Positions 54,184 to 63,568 of a stretch of 64,000 nucleotides of DNA are shown in pieces. The notes under the pieces are model-generated. The model made no database searches, had not been told where the DNA came from, and was given only the letters and a program-made list of their open reading frames with translations. This stretch comes from Flavobacterium sp. (GTDB taxonomy: Bacteria; Bacteroidota; Bacteroidia; Flavobacteriales; Flavobacteriaceae), in NCBI RefSeq assembly GCF_013823965.1, contig NZ_PNNA01000101.1, forward strand, positions 62,001 to 126,000, written 5' to 3'. The position numbers and the translations under genes are program-made. Within the stretch, counting starts at the first letter, position 1; each line of letters opens with the position of its first letter.

Positions 54184-55041
54184 ATGAAAATATACGTAAT
54201 AGGAACAGGATTAATAGGAGGATCAATAGCTTTGGGAGCCAAAGATTTTTATGAAGAGGCCAAAATTTATGGCATCGACAGTAACGAAAATCATTTGAAA
54301 GAGGCCATGGCTCTTGGTGTCATTGATGAAGTTGCGGTTTTCGAAGATTTGGTAAATGCCGATTTCGTAATCCTTTCGGTTCCTGTTGATGTTTCACTTG
54401 AATTTTTGCCCAAAGTTTTGGATGTAATTCCTGAAAGCGCCATTGTTTTTGACGTTGGTTCTACAAAAAATCCTATTTGCGAAGCAGTAGCCAATCATCC
54501 TCGAAGAAGAAACTTTATGGCAGCACATCCTATTGCGGGAACAGAATTTTCGGGACCATCGGCGGCGATTAAAGGATTGTTTCAAGGCAAGACGAATATT
54601 ATTTGCGAGGTAGAAAAAACAACTTTCAAATTACAGGAAAAAGCTTTGGATTTGTTCAAAAGTATGGGAATGAGAATCCGTTACATGGATCCAAAATCAC
54701 ACGACAAACACATTGCTTACGTATCGCATTTGTCGCACATTAGTTCCTTTATGCTTGGGAAAACGGTGATAAATAAAGAGAAAGACGAACAGGATATTTT
54801 TGACATGGCAGGTTCCGGATTTGAAAGCACGGTTCGTTTAGCCAAAAGTTCCCCAGCAATGTGGACACCTATTTTCAAGCAAAATAAAAAACAAGTAGTA
54901 AAAACATTAGAAGAATATATTTCTAATTTATCCAAGTTCAAAGAGTTGTTGGAAAAGGATGATTACGAGGCGATTTACAACGAAATGCAAGGCGTAAACA
55001 AGATTAAGGAAATATTAAAAGGAATGAATGTGAAAAAGTAA
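54184..55041 (+). CDS. tyrA: Prephenate dehydrogenase
   Basis: 285 residues. NAD-binding IYVIGTGLIGGSIALGAKDF, ILSVPVDVSLEFLPKVLDVI, FDVGSTKNPICEAVANHP, FMAAHPIAGTEFSGPSAAIK, and HIAYVSHLSHISSFML with the conserved His pair. It converts prephenate to hydroxyphenylpyruvate for tyrosine. Lies three bases after the aminotransferase stop, clearly the same operon. Confidence 0.94.
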   Translation: MKIYVIGTGLIGGSIALGAKDFYEEAKIYGIDSNENHLKEAMALGVIDEVAVFEDLVNADFVILSVPVDVSLEFLPKVLDVIPESAIVFDVGSTKNPICEAVANHPRRRNFMAAHPIAGTEFSGPSAAIKGLFQGKTNIICEVEKTTFKLQEKALDLFKSMGMRIRYMDPKSHDKHIAYVSHLSHISSFMLGKTVINKEKDEQDIFDMAGSGFESTVRLAKSSPAMWTPIFKQNKKQVVKTLEEYISNLSKFKELLEKDDYEAIYNEMQGVNKIKEILKGMNVKK

Positions 55042-55100
55042 TTTTTACGGATAAAAAGAACAACACGGAATAAAATAGTAAAAAACAAAAATTAGAAAAG

Positions 55101-56180
55101 ATGGAAAACAAGAAAGAAATGAGAAATTGGTTGAACGAATTCAATTTGTCTCATCCATTAGTGATAGCAGGACCTTGTAGTGCTGAAACAGAAGAGCAAG
55201 TATTGAAAATTGCACATGAATTGAAAGATTCAGATGTAAGTGTTTTTAGAGCTGGAATCTGGAAACCAAGAACGCGTCCAGGAGGATTTGAAGGTGTTGG
55301 AGAAATTGGATTGAAATGGTTGAAAAAAGCAAAAGCAGAAACAGGATTGCTAATGGGAACGGAAGTTGCCACGGCTGCTCACTGTAAACTGGCTTTGGAA
55401 AATGATATCGACGTTTTATGGGTTGGCGCTCGTACCACGGCAAATCCATTTGCGGTTCAAGAAATTGCCGATACGTTGGCAGGAACGGATAAAATTGTTT
55501 TGATCAAAAACCCGGTAAACCCTGATATGGCTTTATGGTTGGGTGGTGTTGAGCGTTTGTATGCTGCCGGAATCAAAAAATTGGGAGTAATTCACAGAGG
55601 ATTTTCTACTTACGAAAAAACAAAATACAGAAACATTCCAGAATGGCAAATTGCCATCGAATTGCAAAATAAGTTTCCTGATTTGCCTTTGATTATCGAT
55701 CCGTCGCACATTACAGGGAACCGTGACATGATTCTTGAAGTGACTCAAGAAGCGCTGGATTTGAATTATGACGGGATGATTATCGAAACGCATAATGACC
55801 CCGAAAATGCTTGGTCAGATGCAGCTCAACAAGTTACTCCTGATGCTTTGAAGCAAATTTTCAAAGATTTAAAAATCAGAAAAGTAAGTGGAGATTCAGA
55901 TTTTGAACATAAAATGACAAAATTGAGAGCTAATATCGACGTTTTGGATGCTAATTTATTGGACTTATTGGGAAAACGAATGAAAGTCGCCGACGAAATT
56001 GGTCAAGTAAAAAAAGACAATAACGTGGCGGTTTTGCAATCTAATCGTTGGAATGAAATCCAGGCAAAAATGATTGCCGAAGGCGCTAAAAAAGGATTGA
56101 CAGAAGAATTTATCATTAAATTATTCAAAGACATTCACCAAGAAAGCATTGGACACCAAGAAAAAATATTGAATTCATAA
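55101..56180 (+). CDS. Bifunctional DAHP synthase / chorismate mutase
   Basis: 359 residues. The N-terminal 265 residues form a type I-beta DAHP synthase (LVIAGPCSAETEEQVLKIAH, FRAGIWKPRTRPGGFEGVGE, LLMGTEVATAAHCKLALEND, VIHRGFSTYEKTKYRN, LIIDPSHITGNRDMILEVTQ). The C-terminal 90 residues are an AroQ-type chorismate mutase (LRANIDVLDANLLDLLGKRM and VADEIGQVKK). The enzyme thus covers the first shikimate step and the branch step to prephenate. In the fusion family the mutase domain often mediates feedback. Last gene of the attenuated operon. Confidence 0.95.
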   Translation: MENKKEMRNWLNEFNLSHPLVIAGPCSAETEEQVLKIAHELKDSDVSVFRAGIWKPRTRPGGFEGVGEIGLKWLKKAKAETGLLMGTEVATAAHCKLALENDIDVLWVGARTTANPFAVQEIADTLAGTDKIVLIKNPVNPDMALWLGGVERLYAAGIKKLGVIHRGFSTYEKTKYRNIPEWQIAIELQNKFPDLPLIIDPSHITGNRDMILEVTQEALDLNYDGMIIETHNDPENAWSDAAQQVTPDALKQIFKDLKIRKVSGDSDFEHKMTKLRANIDVLDANLLDLLGKRMKVADEIGQVKKDNNVAVLQSNRWNEIQAKMIAEGAKKGLTEEFIIKLFKDIHQESIGHQEKILNS

Positions 56181-56199
56181 TTTGTTTTTTATAAAAATT

Positions 56200-56236
56200 A
56201 ATCTCCACAGTTTTTTAATTGTGGGGATTTTTTATT
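56200..56236 (+). terminator. Terminator of the aromatic operon
   Basis: AATCTCCACA (56200-56209) pairs with TGTGGGGATT (56220-56229) with one G-U, followed by TTTTTATTTTT. Confidence 0.88.
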
Positions 56237-56290
56237 TTTATGCATTGGCAAAAAAAAGAGACATTAAACTTTAAACGAAAAACAATCATT

Positions 56291-56298
56291 TATCTTTG
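56291..56298 (+). promoter_or_regulatory. Candidate -7 element of rsgA
   Basis: TATCTTTG 22 bases before ATG 56320; it overlaps the TTG of the longer frame, which is therefore rejected as start. Confidence 0.55.
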
Positions 56299-56319
56299 CA
56301 GATAAATCTAAAATTCTCC

Positions 56320-57297
56320 ATGACAGGAACCGTTTATAAATCTACAGGAAGTTGGTACACCGTAAAATCCGAACAAGGCGATTTTATCGAATGCCGCATG
56401 AAAGGGAAATTCCGTTTGAAAGGCATCAAAAGCACCAATCCCATAGCCGTGGGCGATATCGTGGATTATGAACTCGAAGAAGCTTCGGATACTGTTACGG
56501 GAACCATTCATAAAATTCACGACCGCAAGAATTACATCGTTCGAAAATCGGTGAATTTGTCGCATCAAATGCACATTATTGCGTCGAATATTGACCGCGT
56601 TTTCCTTTTGGTAACCATCAATAATCCGCCAACGACTTTCAATTTCATAGACCGATTCTTGGTCACTGCCGAAGCTTATGGCATAGAAACGATTTTGGTT
56701 TTTAACAAAATTGACACTTTTGATGATGCTACACTTGATGAACAATTGTATATGCAACACGTGTATCAGGAAATTGGATACCAATGTTTGCGAGTTTCTG
56801 CAACAACTGGAAAAGGTGTTGAAGATTTAAAACAATTAATGATTGACAAAGTCACGATGTTTTCAGGTCATTCTGGTGTTGGAAAATCCACTTTGGTAAA
56901 TGCTTTAGAGCCAACTTTGCATTTAAAAACCAAAACCATTTCTGAAGCCTCCAAGCAAGGACAGCACACGACGACATTTGCCGAAATGTATGATTTGTCT
57001 TTTGGTGCTCGAATAATTGACACACCGGGAATCAAGGGTTTCGGGATTGTCGATATGGAAAAAGAAGAAATCAGCGGTTATTTTCCCGAGTTTTTCAGGT
57101 TGAAAGACCAATGTAAATTCAACAATTGTTTGCATAAAGAAGAGCCGCATTGTGCCATTAAAGCCGCATTGGATAAAGATGAAATTGCTTGGTCACGCTA
57201 TAACAGCTACCTTAAAATCCTCGAAGGAGACGACGAAAATTATCGCACCGATTCTTTCGAAGAGGATCGAAAAGCAAGTGATGAAACGAGGAAATAG
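56320..57297 (+). CDS. rsgA: Small ribosomal subunit biogenesis GTPase RsgA
   Basis: 325 residues from ATG 56320. N-terminal OB fold (GTVYKSTGSWYTVKSEQGDF), circularly permuted GTPase with G4 LVFNKIDTFDD before G1 FSGHSGVGKSTLVNALEP and G3 IIDTPGIKGFGI, then the zinc motif CKFNNCLHKEEPHCAIKAAL. It assists late 30S maturation. Followed by dtd after a 58-base gap. Confidence 0.95.
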   Translation: MTGTVYKSTGSWYTVKSEQGDFIECRMKGKFRLKGIKSTNPIAVGDIVDYELEEASDTVTGTIHKIHDRKNYIVRKSVNLSHQMHIIASNIDRVFLLVTINNPPTTFNFIDRFLVTAEAYGIETILVFNKIDTFDDATLDEQLYMQHVYQEIGYQCLRVSATTGKGVEDLKQLMIDKVTMFSGHSGVGKSTLVNALEPTLHLKTKTISEASKQGQHTTTFAEMYDLSFGARIIDTPGIKGFGIVDMEKEEISGYFPEFFRLKDQCKFNNCLHKEEPHCAIKAALDKDEIAWSRYNSYLKILEGDDENYRTDSFEEDRKASDETRK

Positions 57298-57355
57298 TAT
57301 TCAGTGTTCAGTTTTGAAGTCCTAAATCTAAAAATCCTTATTCCAAAAATTAAGA

Positions 57356-57808
57356 ATGAAAGCAGTTATCCAAAGAGTTTCCTCCGCTTCCGTTACCATA
57401 GATTCAAAGATTGTTGCCGATATCCAGAAAGGGCTTCTGGTCTTGGTAGGAATCGAAGACGCCGATAACCAAGAAGATATTGACTGGCTTGGTCAAAAAA
57501 TTGCCAATCTCCGTATTTTTGGTGATGAAAACGAAGTGATGAATCTTTCGGTGAAAGACATTGATGGCGAAATAATTGTTGTTTCTCAATTCACTCTTCA
57601 GGCCTTGACCAAAAAAGGCAATCGTCCCTCTTATATCAAAGCCGCGAAACCGGATGTTGCCATTCCGCTTTATGAAAATTTTGTTCAACATTTAGAAAAG
57701 GAATTGGGCAAAAAAGTGCAAACGGGAATTTTTGGTGCAGATATGAAAGTGGCATTGCTCAACGATGGTCCCGTGACAATTTTAATTGATTCTAAATGTA
57801 GAAATTAA
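57356..57808 (+). CDS. dtd: D-aminoacyl-tRNA deacylase
   Basis: 150 residues, standard length. MKAVIQRVSSASVTIDSKIV, GLLVLVGIEDADNQEDIDWL, NLRIFGDENEVMNLSVKDID, the SQFTLQALTKKGNRPSY catalytic segment and the cross-subunit GPVTILIDS (Gly-cisPro) motif at the C-terminus. It removes D-amino acids from mischarged tRNA. Confidence 0.96.
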   Translation: MKAVIQRVSSASVTIDSKIVADIQKGLLVLVGIEDADNQEDIDWLGQKIANLRIFGDENEVMNLSVKDIDGEIIVVSQFTLQALTKKGNRPSYIKAAKPDVAIPLYENFVQHLEKELGKKVQTGIFGADMKVALLNDGPVTILIDSKCRN

Positions 57809-57858
57809 CTTTTTTTTATTCGGAATATTTCTTACATTTCTGAACTAAAAAAATTTTT

Positions 57859-59769
57859 ATGAAATTTAAGTATAGTTGCCTTATCTTCTTATTTTTTACT
57901 TCTCTTCTTTCAGCACAAAAAACCGAATATTCCAGTTTATTAATTCCAGATAGTTTAAAACAAAATGCCAATGCGGTCGTGCGTTTAGACCAAATTGACA
58001 TTGTTATTTCTTCCCAACGAAAAATGATTGTTAAAAAGGAAAGGGTGGTAACGGTATTGAATGAAAAAGGACTCGAATCTATTGATGCCTACGAAAATTA
58101 CGACAACAAAACAACTGTCACAAGCATACAAGCAACCGTTTATGATGCTTTTGGGAAGGAAATAAAAAAAATAAAAAAGAAAGATTTTAATGATCAATCT
58201 GTTACAGGTGGAGGCACAATTTTTTCTGATAGCAGGGTTGTGTTTTTAGAGTATGTGCCAACACAATATCCGTTCACTGTTGTTTATGAAAGTGAAATTC
58301 AAACCTCTTCAACAGCATTTATTCCACAATGGTTTCCTTTAAACGATTATTTTTTAAGCATCGAGAAAAGTGTTTTAAACGTAAGTTGTCCCGAGAATCT
58401 TGGTTTTAGAAAGAAGGAGTTAAATTTTTCCAACTTTAAAATAACTAAAACGGTTGACAATTCATCTCAATTGTCTTATGTGGCCACTAATATTGTTGCC
58501 CAGAAATATGAGGATTATAGTCCAAGCATAACTGAAATTTTTCCAAGACTAATGATGGGATTGGATTATTTCAACCTTGAAGGTGTTGATGGCAATGCAA
58601 AAAACTGGAAAGAATATGGGCAATGGTTTTCGGATAAAATATTGGCCGAGACGATAGAGTTATCCGCAGAGGCCAAAGCTAAAATTAAAACTTTGGTTGG
58701 TGTTGAAACGGATCCAATAAAGAAGGCAAAAATAGTTTACAAATACATGCAGGAAAAATCAAGGTATGTTGGAATTCAAGTTGGGATTGGTGGTTTTAAA
58801 CCCATGTTGGCCAATGATGTGGATCGATTGGGTTATGGCGATTGTAAAGCCTTGTCCAATTACACAAGAGCTCTTTTGAATGCGGTTGATGTTCCGTCTT
58901 ATTATACCGAATTATATGGAAGCAAAGATAAAAGAGATATTAAGTCTGATTTTTTTTCCATACAAGGCAATCACGTTATTTTGACAATACCACACGGTGA
59001 TAATTACGTGTTTTTAGAATGTACCAGTCAAGTCGATCCTTTTGGTTATCAAGCCAATTTTACAGATGACAGGGATGTTGTCGTGATGAAACCTGATGGT
59101 GGAGAGATAATTAGAACTAAAAACTACGAAAACAAAAGCAACACACAAATCAGTAAAGGAAATTATTCTTTATCTGAAAACGGGAGTTTTTCTGGAAAAA
59201 TAGCCATTGCATCAGAAGGCTCTCAATACGGACTGAAGTTTCATTTAGAAACCACGCCTCCAATTGATCAGGAGAAACATTATAAAGAATATTGGGACAA
59301 TATCAGTAATTTGAAAATCAATAAAACAAAATTCTCAAACGACAAGGAAAAAGTAAACTTTACCGAAAACCTGGAAATTTCTGCCAATAATTACGGGAAA
59401 ATTTCAAACGGAAAAATGATTTTTGTAGTCAATGCCTACAATCAATACACCGGAAGCGTAAAACGAATTAGAAATCGCAAAACCCCATTTGAAATTCAAC
59501 GCGGTTATTATGACACTGATGAAATTTCAATTCAATTGCCTGCTGGTTTTATGATAGAATCTTTGCCACAAAATTTTGAATTAAACAATAAATTCGGGGA
59601 ATACAAAACCGAAATCATAAAAAATGACAATTCCAATTTGATTTACAAACGTTCTATTTTTATTAAAAAAGGATTGTACAAAAACACGGAATACGAAGAA
59701 TACCGTCTTTTTATGGAACAAATTTCAAGAAACGACAATGCCAAAATTATTTTAACCAAAATCCAATAA
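57859..59769 (+). CDS. DUF3857 / transglutaminase-like secreted protein
   Basis: 636 residues, signal peptide MKFKYSCLIFLFFTSLLSAQ. DUF3857 covers roughly residues 40-220 (IVISSQRKMIVKKERVVTVL, VFLEYVPTQYPFTVVYESEI). A transglutaminase-like core follows with Cys in RLGYGDCKALSNYTRALLNA and His in GNHVILTIPHG; the third position is Glu (YVFLECTSQ) rather than the usual Asp. The C-terminal third is a beta-rich domain. Role unknown; periplasmic or surface. Two bases separate it from the paralogue downstream. Confidence 0.87.
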   Translation: MKFKYSCLIFLFFTSLLSAQKTEYSSLLIPDSLKQNANAVVRLDQIDIVISSQRKMIVKKERVVTVLNEKGLESIDAYENYDNKTTVTSIQATVYDAFGKEIKKIKKKDFNDQSVTGGGTIFSDSRVVFLEYVPTQYPFTVVYESEIQTSSTAFIPQWFPLNDYFLSIEKSVLNVSCPENLGFRKKELNFSNFKITKTVDNSSQLSYVATNIVAQKYEDYSPSITEIFPRLMMGLDYFNLEGVDGNAKNWKEYGQWFSDKILAETIELSAEAKAKIKTLVGVETDPIKKAKIVYKYMQEKSRYVGIQVGIGGFKPMLANDVDRLGYGDCKALSNYTRALLNAVDVPSYYTELYGSKDKRDIKSDFFSIQGNHVILTIPHGDNYVFLECTSQVDPFGYQANFTDDRDVVVMKPDGGEIIRTKNYENKSNTQISKGNYSLSENGSFSGKIAIASEGSQYGLKFHLETTPPIDQEKHYKEYWDNISNLKINKTKFSNDKEKVNFTENLEISANNYGKISNGKMIFVVNAYNQYTGSVKRIRNRKTPFEIQRGYYDTDEISIQLPAGFMIESLPQNFELNNKFGEYKTEIIKNDNSNLIYKRSIFIKKGLYKNTEYEEYRLFMEQISRNDNAKIILTKIQ

Positions 59770-59771
59770 CC

Positions 59772-61784
59772 ATGCTTTTTAAAAAACTATCCGTAATTTT
59801 ATTTGTTATTATTTTTTCAAATGCAAACGCTCAAAAACTCGAATTGGGTAAAGTTTCCATTGCCGAATTGCAAGAAAAAGTTCATCCAAAAGACACATCG
59901 GCAGTTGCGGCAATATTGTTCAAAAAAGGAAAAGTGAGTTTTGAATATGATCAAAATGCAGGTTTTTTAGCTATTACAGAAGTCAAAACCCGAATCAAGA
60001 TTTATAAAAAAGAAGGCTATGAGTGGGCCAATAAAGCAGTAAGCTATTATGCGGATTCAAATACAAATGAAAAGGTGAGTTTTTCGGATGCCAACACTTA
60101 CAATCTTGTCGATGGAAAAATCGTGAAAACAAAGCTAAAAAGTGACGGTGAATTTGTTGAAAAAATCAATAAATATTGGAGTCGAAAAAAAATAACCATG
60201 CCTAACGTAAAAGAAGGTTCTGTTCTGGAATTTCAATATGTGGTGCGTTCGCCAAGATACGGTTCTCTAAGCGATTGGTATTTTCAGGCCAGTATTCCAG
60301 TGAATTACTCAGAATACAAAACTAATATTCCTGAATATTTTACTTATAATACCAATCAAAAAGGATTTTTCTCTCCAAAAATAACAGTTGAAAAAAGACC
60401 AAATTCAATTGTTTTGCTAAGTAAGGAAAGGGAACAAACAAGTAGGGTTGCACACACTACTTTTTCATCGGATAAAATTGATTTTATAGAAACACATTCT
60501 ACATACCTATCAGAAAATTTGCCGGCGATGAAAGAAGAAGCGTATGTGAACAACATAGATAATTACACTTCAAGCATTTCACACGAATTGTCAATGACCA
60601 AGTTTCCAAATTCTATAGGCAAGTCTTATTCTACGGATTGGGAATCAGTGGCAAAAACCATTTATGAGTATGACGATTTTGGACCTGAATTAAACAAAAC
60701 AGGTTATTTTGAAGATGACATCAATAAATTGATAGCTGGATTAAACATACAAAACGAAAAAATTGAAACCATTTTCAACTTTGTGAAGACCGGAGTAAAA
60801 TGGAATGAAAATGGCGGTTATTCTTGTGATGATGGCGTTAGGACAGCCTATAAAAATAAAACTGGAAATGTTGCCGAAATCAATTTGATGCTTACCGCAA
60901 TGCTTCGTTATGCAGGATTAACGGCAAACCCGGTTTTGGTAAGTACACGTTCCAATGGGATTGCTTTATTCCCCAGCAGAAATGCATTTAATTATGTAAT
61001 TGCAGCCGTAGAAACACCAGAAGGATTAATATTACTTGACGCAACTGAAAAATATTCGGTGCCAAATGTGCTTCCTTTGCGGGATTTAAACTGGTTTGGA
61101 AGACTCATCAGAAAAGACGGAACTTCGACGGAAGTGGACTTGATGCCTAAAATAATTTCAAGAGAAGCCGTAAACATGGGCATAAATTTGAATAGTGATG
61201 GTTCTGCAGATGGAAAATTAAGAATGCAACTTACAAATCACGCTGCATTGGAATTTAGAAAAGGAAATCTGGCAACAAGCAAGGACAATTATTTAGAAAA
61301 ACTGGAAACCAATTACAACAATATTGAGATTAACGATTTTGTTAGGGAAAACGACGTGGATTTGCAGAAACCCATAGTGGAAAACTACTCTTTTAAAGAC
61401 AACAAAAGCATAGAAATCATTAATGATAAAATCTATATTTCGCCACTCTTGTTTTTGACTGCCAAGGAAAATCCATTTAAACAAGAAACAAGGGAATATC
61501 CAATAGATTTTGGATACCCAAAACAAGATAAATTCAATATTAACATTCAAATTCCAGATGGATTTGTTGTGGAGTCATTGCCAAAAGCCATCAATATTGC
61601 AACAGGAGAAAATGTTGGCGCGTTTAAATACATAATAGCAAATTCAATTAACACCATTCAAATCGCAATTACAAAAGATATAAACTCAGCCATTGTTCCT
61701 GCAGATTTTTACGAGGTTTTAAAAGATTTCTATCAACAAATGATCGATAAGCAAAACGAAAAAATAGTATTAAAAAAGATATAG
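59772..61784 (+). CDS. DUF3857 protein with apparently inactive transglutaminase core
   Basis: 670 residues, signal peptide MLFKKLSVILFVIIFSNANA. DUF3857 region: FLAITEVKTRIKIYKKEGYE, VLEFQYVVRSPRYGSLSDWY. The transglutaminase core aligns at KTGNVAEINLMLTAMLRYAG, where the catalytic Cys position is Val, and NAFNYVIAAVETPEGLILLD, where the His position is Asn, with the Asp kept. It is likely non-enzymatic, perhaps a partner of the upstream paralogue; the same arrangement is frequent in Flavobacteria to my knowledge. Co-transcribed with its neighbours (2-base and 1-base gaps). Confidence 0.86.
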   Translation: MLFKKLSVILFVIIFSNANAQKLELGKVSIAELQEKVHPKDTSAVAAILFKKGKVSFEYDQNAGFLAITEVKTRIKIYKKEGYEWANKAVSYYADSNTNEKVSFSDANTYNLVDGKIVKTKLKSDGEFVEKINKYWSRKKITMPNVKEGSVLEFQYVVRSPRYGSLSDWYFQASIPVNYSEYKTNIPEYFTYNTNQKGFFSPKITVEKRPNSIVLLSKEREQTSRVAHTTFSSDKIDFIETHSTYLSENLPAMKEEAYVNNIDNYTSSISHELSMTKFPNSIGKSYSTDWESVAKTIYEYDDFGPELNKTGYFEDDINKLIAGLNIQNEKIETIFNFVKTGVKWNENGGYSCDDGVRTAYKNKTGNVAEINLMLTAMLRYAGLTANPVLVSTRSNGIALFPSRNAFNYVIAAVETPEGLILLDATEKYSVPNVLPLRDLNWFGRLIRKDGTSTEVDLMPKIISREAVNMGINLNSDGSADGKLRMQLTNHAALEFRKGNLATSKDNYLEKLETNYNNIEINDFVRENDVDLQKPIVENYSFKDNKSIEIINDKIYISPLLFLTAKENPFKQETREYPIDFGYPKQDKFNINIQIPDGFVVESLPKAINIATGENVGAFKYIIANSINTIQIAITKDINSAIVPADFYEVLKDFYQQMIDKQNEKIVLKKI

Positions 61785-61785
61785 C

Positions 61786-62112
61786 ATGAACCTAAAAAAC
61801 TCCCAACTAGAAGTAGACAATTGGATCAAAGACCACGGCGTTCGTTACTTCAACGAACTCACAAATATGGCGCAACTTACGGAAGAAGTAGGCGAAGTGG
61901 CTCGAATAATCGCCCGTCGTTATGGCGAACAATCCGAAAAAGAAAGTGACAAGAACAAAGACCTTGGCGAGGAATTGGCCGATGTGGTTTTTGTGGTTTT
62001 GTGCTTGGCCAACCAAACCGGCATCGATTTGCAAGCCGCATTCGACAAGAAAATGGACTTAAAATCAGTGCGAGACAAAGACCGTCACAAAAACAACGAA
62101 AAATTAAAATAA
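61786..62112 (+). CDS. MazG-like nucleotide pyrophosphohydrolase
   Basis: 108 residues, single-domain. The metal-binding helices are MAQLTEEVGEVARIIARRYG and KDLGEELADVVFVVLCLANQ, with the EExxE and ExxD patterns. NRDKDRHK-like SVRDKDRHKNNEKLK ends it. It probably hydrolyses a (d)NTP or a related nucleotide. Begins one base after the preceding stop, so it belongs to the same transcript, with no obvious functional link. Confidence 0.88.
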   Translation: MNLKNSQLEVDNWIKDHGVRYFNELTNMAQLTEEVGEVARIIARRYGEQSEKESDKNKDLGEELADVVFVVLCLANQTGIDLQAAFDKKMDLKSVRDKDRHKNNEKLK

Positions 62113-62191
62113 TGTTATAAGTCAGGGGAAAGCTTTGGTACATCCATTTTTTAAAATAAATTTGCCGCCAATTACCAATCAACCAGCCAAA

Positions 62192-63418
62192 ATGAATTTA
62201 CTGTTACAAACTTCCCAGTCTGATTTACAAGCCCAAATTGCAGTTACCGGTTCGAAGAGTGAAACCAATAGACTGTTGTTGTTACAGGCTTTGTTTCCGA
62301 ATATTATTTTGGCCAATACTTCCAATTCTGATGACAGCGAGGTGATGCAAAAAGCCTTGAATGGGAATGACGAATTAGTGGACATTCATCACGCAGGAAC
62401 GGCAATGCGATTTTTGACCGCTTATTTTGCCGTAAACGAAGGTCACGAAGTGTTTTTGACTGGTTCGACAAGAATGAAGGAACGACCAATAAAAGTTTTG
62501 GTGGAAACCTTGCAACAATTAGGAGCGCAAATTTCTTATGAAAATGAAGAAGGTTATCCTCCCATTCGAATCAAGGGACAAAAAATCACGGCTCACAAAG
62601 TCAATATTCCGGCCAATGTAAGCAGCCAATACATTTCGGCATTGTTGCTAATCGCTCCAAAACTTCAAAATGGTATCGAATTGACTTTGGTTGGCGAAAT
62701 AACATCCATTCCTTACATCAAAATGACCTTGGCATTGCTGAATGAAATTGGAGTTGAAACCAGTTTTGAAGGAAATGTTATTGTTGTTAAACCATTAACA
62801 TCAAACCCAAAACCACAAACCCTAACAGTGGAATCCGATTGGAGTTCAGCGTCTTACTTTTTCAGTTTGGCGGCTTTGTCCAATGAAGCTTCAATAAGCA
62901 TCAGCAGTTACAAAGAAACCAGCTTGCAGGGAGATTCGGCTTTGGTGCAATTGTACGGAGAAATGGGAGTGGAATCGAAATTTGAAAACGACCAATTAAC
63001 ATTGACCAAGAAATTAAATTTCACTCCAAAAGACGTAACTTTCGATTTAAACAATACCCCAGATATTGCCCAGACCATCGTGGTAACTTGTTTAGGGTTG
63101 GGAATTGGTTGTCATTTGACTGGACTTCATACCTTGAAAATCAAGGAAACTGACAGATTGGAAGCACTTCGAATTGAATTGACAAAATTGGGAGCCTATA
63201 TTTCCGTAACGAATGACAGCTTGACTCTTGTGGCTACTAATGAGATTAATTCCAATGTAAAAATAGCCACTTATAACGACCATAGAATGGCAATGGCATT
63301 TGCTCCTTTGGCTTTAAAAGTGCCCATTATCATCGAAAATGCCGAAGTGGTTTCTAAATCCTATCCCGATTTTTGGGAAGATTTAAAAAGTTTGGATTTC
63401 CAAATTTCCAAAATATAA
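62192..63418 (+). CDS. aroA: 3-phosphoshikimate 1-carboxyvinyltransferase (EPSP synthase)
   Basis: 408 residues from ATG 62192; the longer TTG-started frame from 62135 adds an unlikely N-terminus. VTGSKSETNRLLLLQALFPN, the LVDIHHAGTAMRFLTAYFAV segment, LTGSTRMKERPIKVLVETLQ, TLKIKETDRLEALRIELTKL and YNDHRMAMAFAPLALK are family signatures. It joins PEP to shikimate-3-phosphate on the path to chorismate, which feeds the pheA-tyrA operon 6 kb upstream. Confidence 0.93.
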   Translation: MNLLLQTSQSDLQAQIAVTGSKSETNRLLLLQALFPNIILANTSNSDDSEVMQKALNGNDELVDIHHAGTAMRFLTAYFAVNEGHEVFLTGSTRMKERPIKVLVETLQQLGAQISYENEEGYPPIRIKGQKITAHKVNIPANVSSQYISALLLIAPKLQNGIELTLVGEITSIPYIKMTLALLNEIGVETSFEGNVIVVKPLTSNPKPQTLTVESDWSSASYFFSLAALSNEASISISSYKETSLQGDSALVQLYGEMGVESKFENDQLTLTKKLNFTPKDVTFDLNNTPDIAQTIVVTCLGLGIGCHLTGLHTLKIKETDRLEALRIELTKLGAYISVTNDSLTLVATNEINSNVKIATYNDHRMAMAFAPLALKVPIIIENAEVVSKSYPDFWEDLKSLDFQISKI

Positions 63419-63471
63419 AACTTCGTGACTTGGCGTCTTTGCGGCAAAAAGTAAAATAAACCGCGAAACAC

Positions 63472-63503
63472 TTGACAACGCCTATCTCACAATCGTATAT
63501 TTG
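63472..63503 (+). promoter_or_regulatory. Promoter of queA (TTG-N21-TATATTTG)
   Basis: TTG (63472-63474, within TTGACA) and TATATTTG (63496-63503) separated by 21 bases; predicted start about 63509. Confidence 0.65.
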
Positions 63504-63507
63504 CAGC

Positions 63508-63547
63508 CGTTAAAAGTTGAAACCTAATGAACTTTCAACTTTTAACG
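63508..63547 (+). repeat. Perfect inverted repeat in the queA leader
   Basis: Arms CGTTAAAAGTTGAAA (63508-63522) and TTTCAACTTTTAACG (63533-63547) with a 10-base loop, starting at the predicted transcription start. No T run follows, so it is not a standard terminator. It also holds a 10-codon ORF (63528-63560). Confidence 0.7.
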
Positions 63548-63568
63548 ACTAACTTCTAATTTTTTCAA

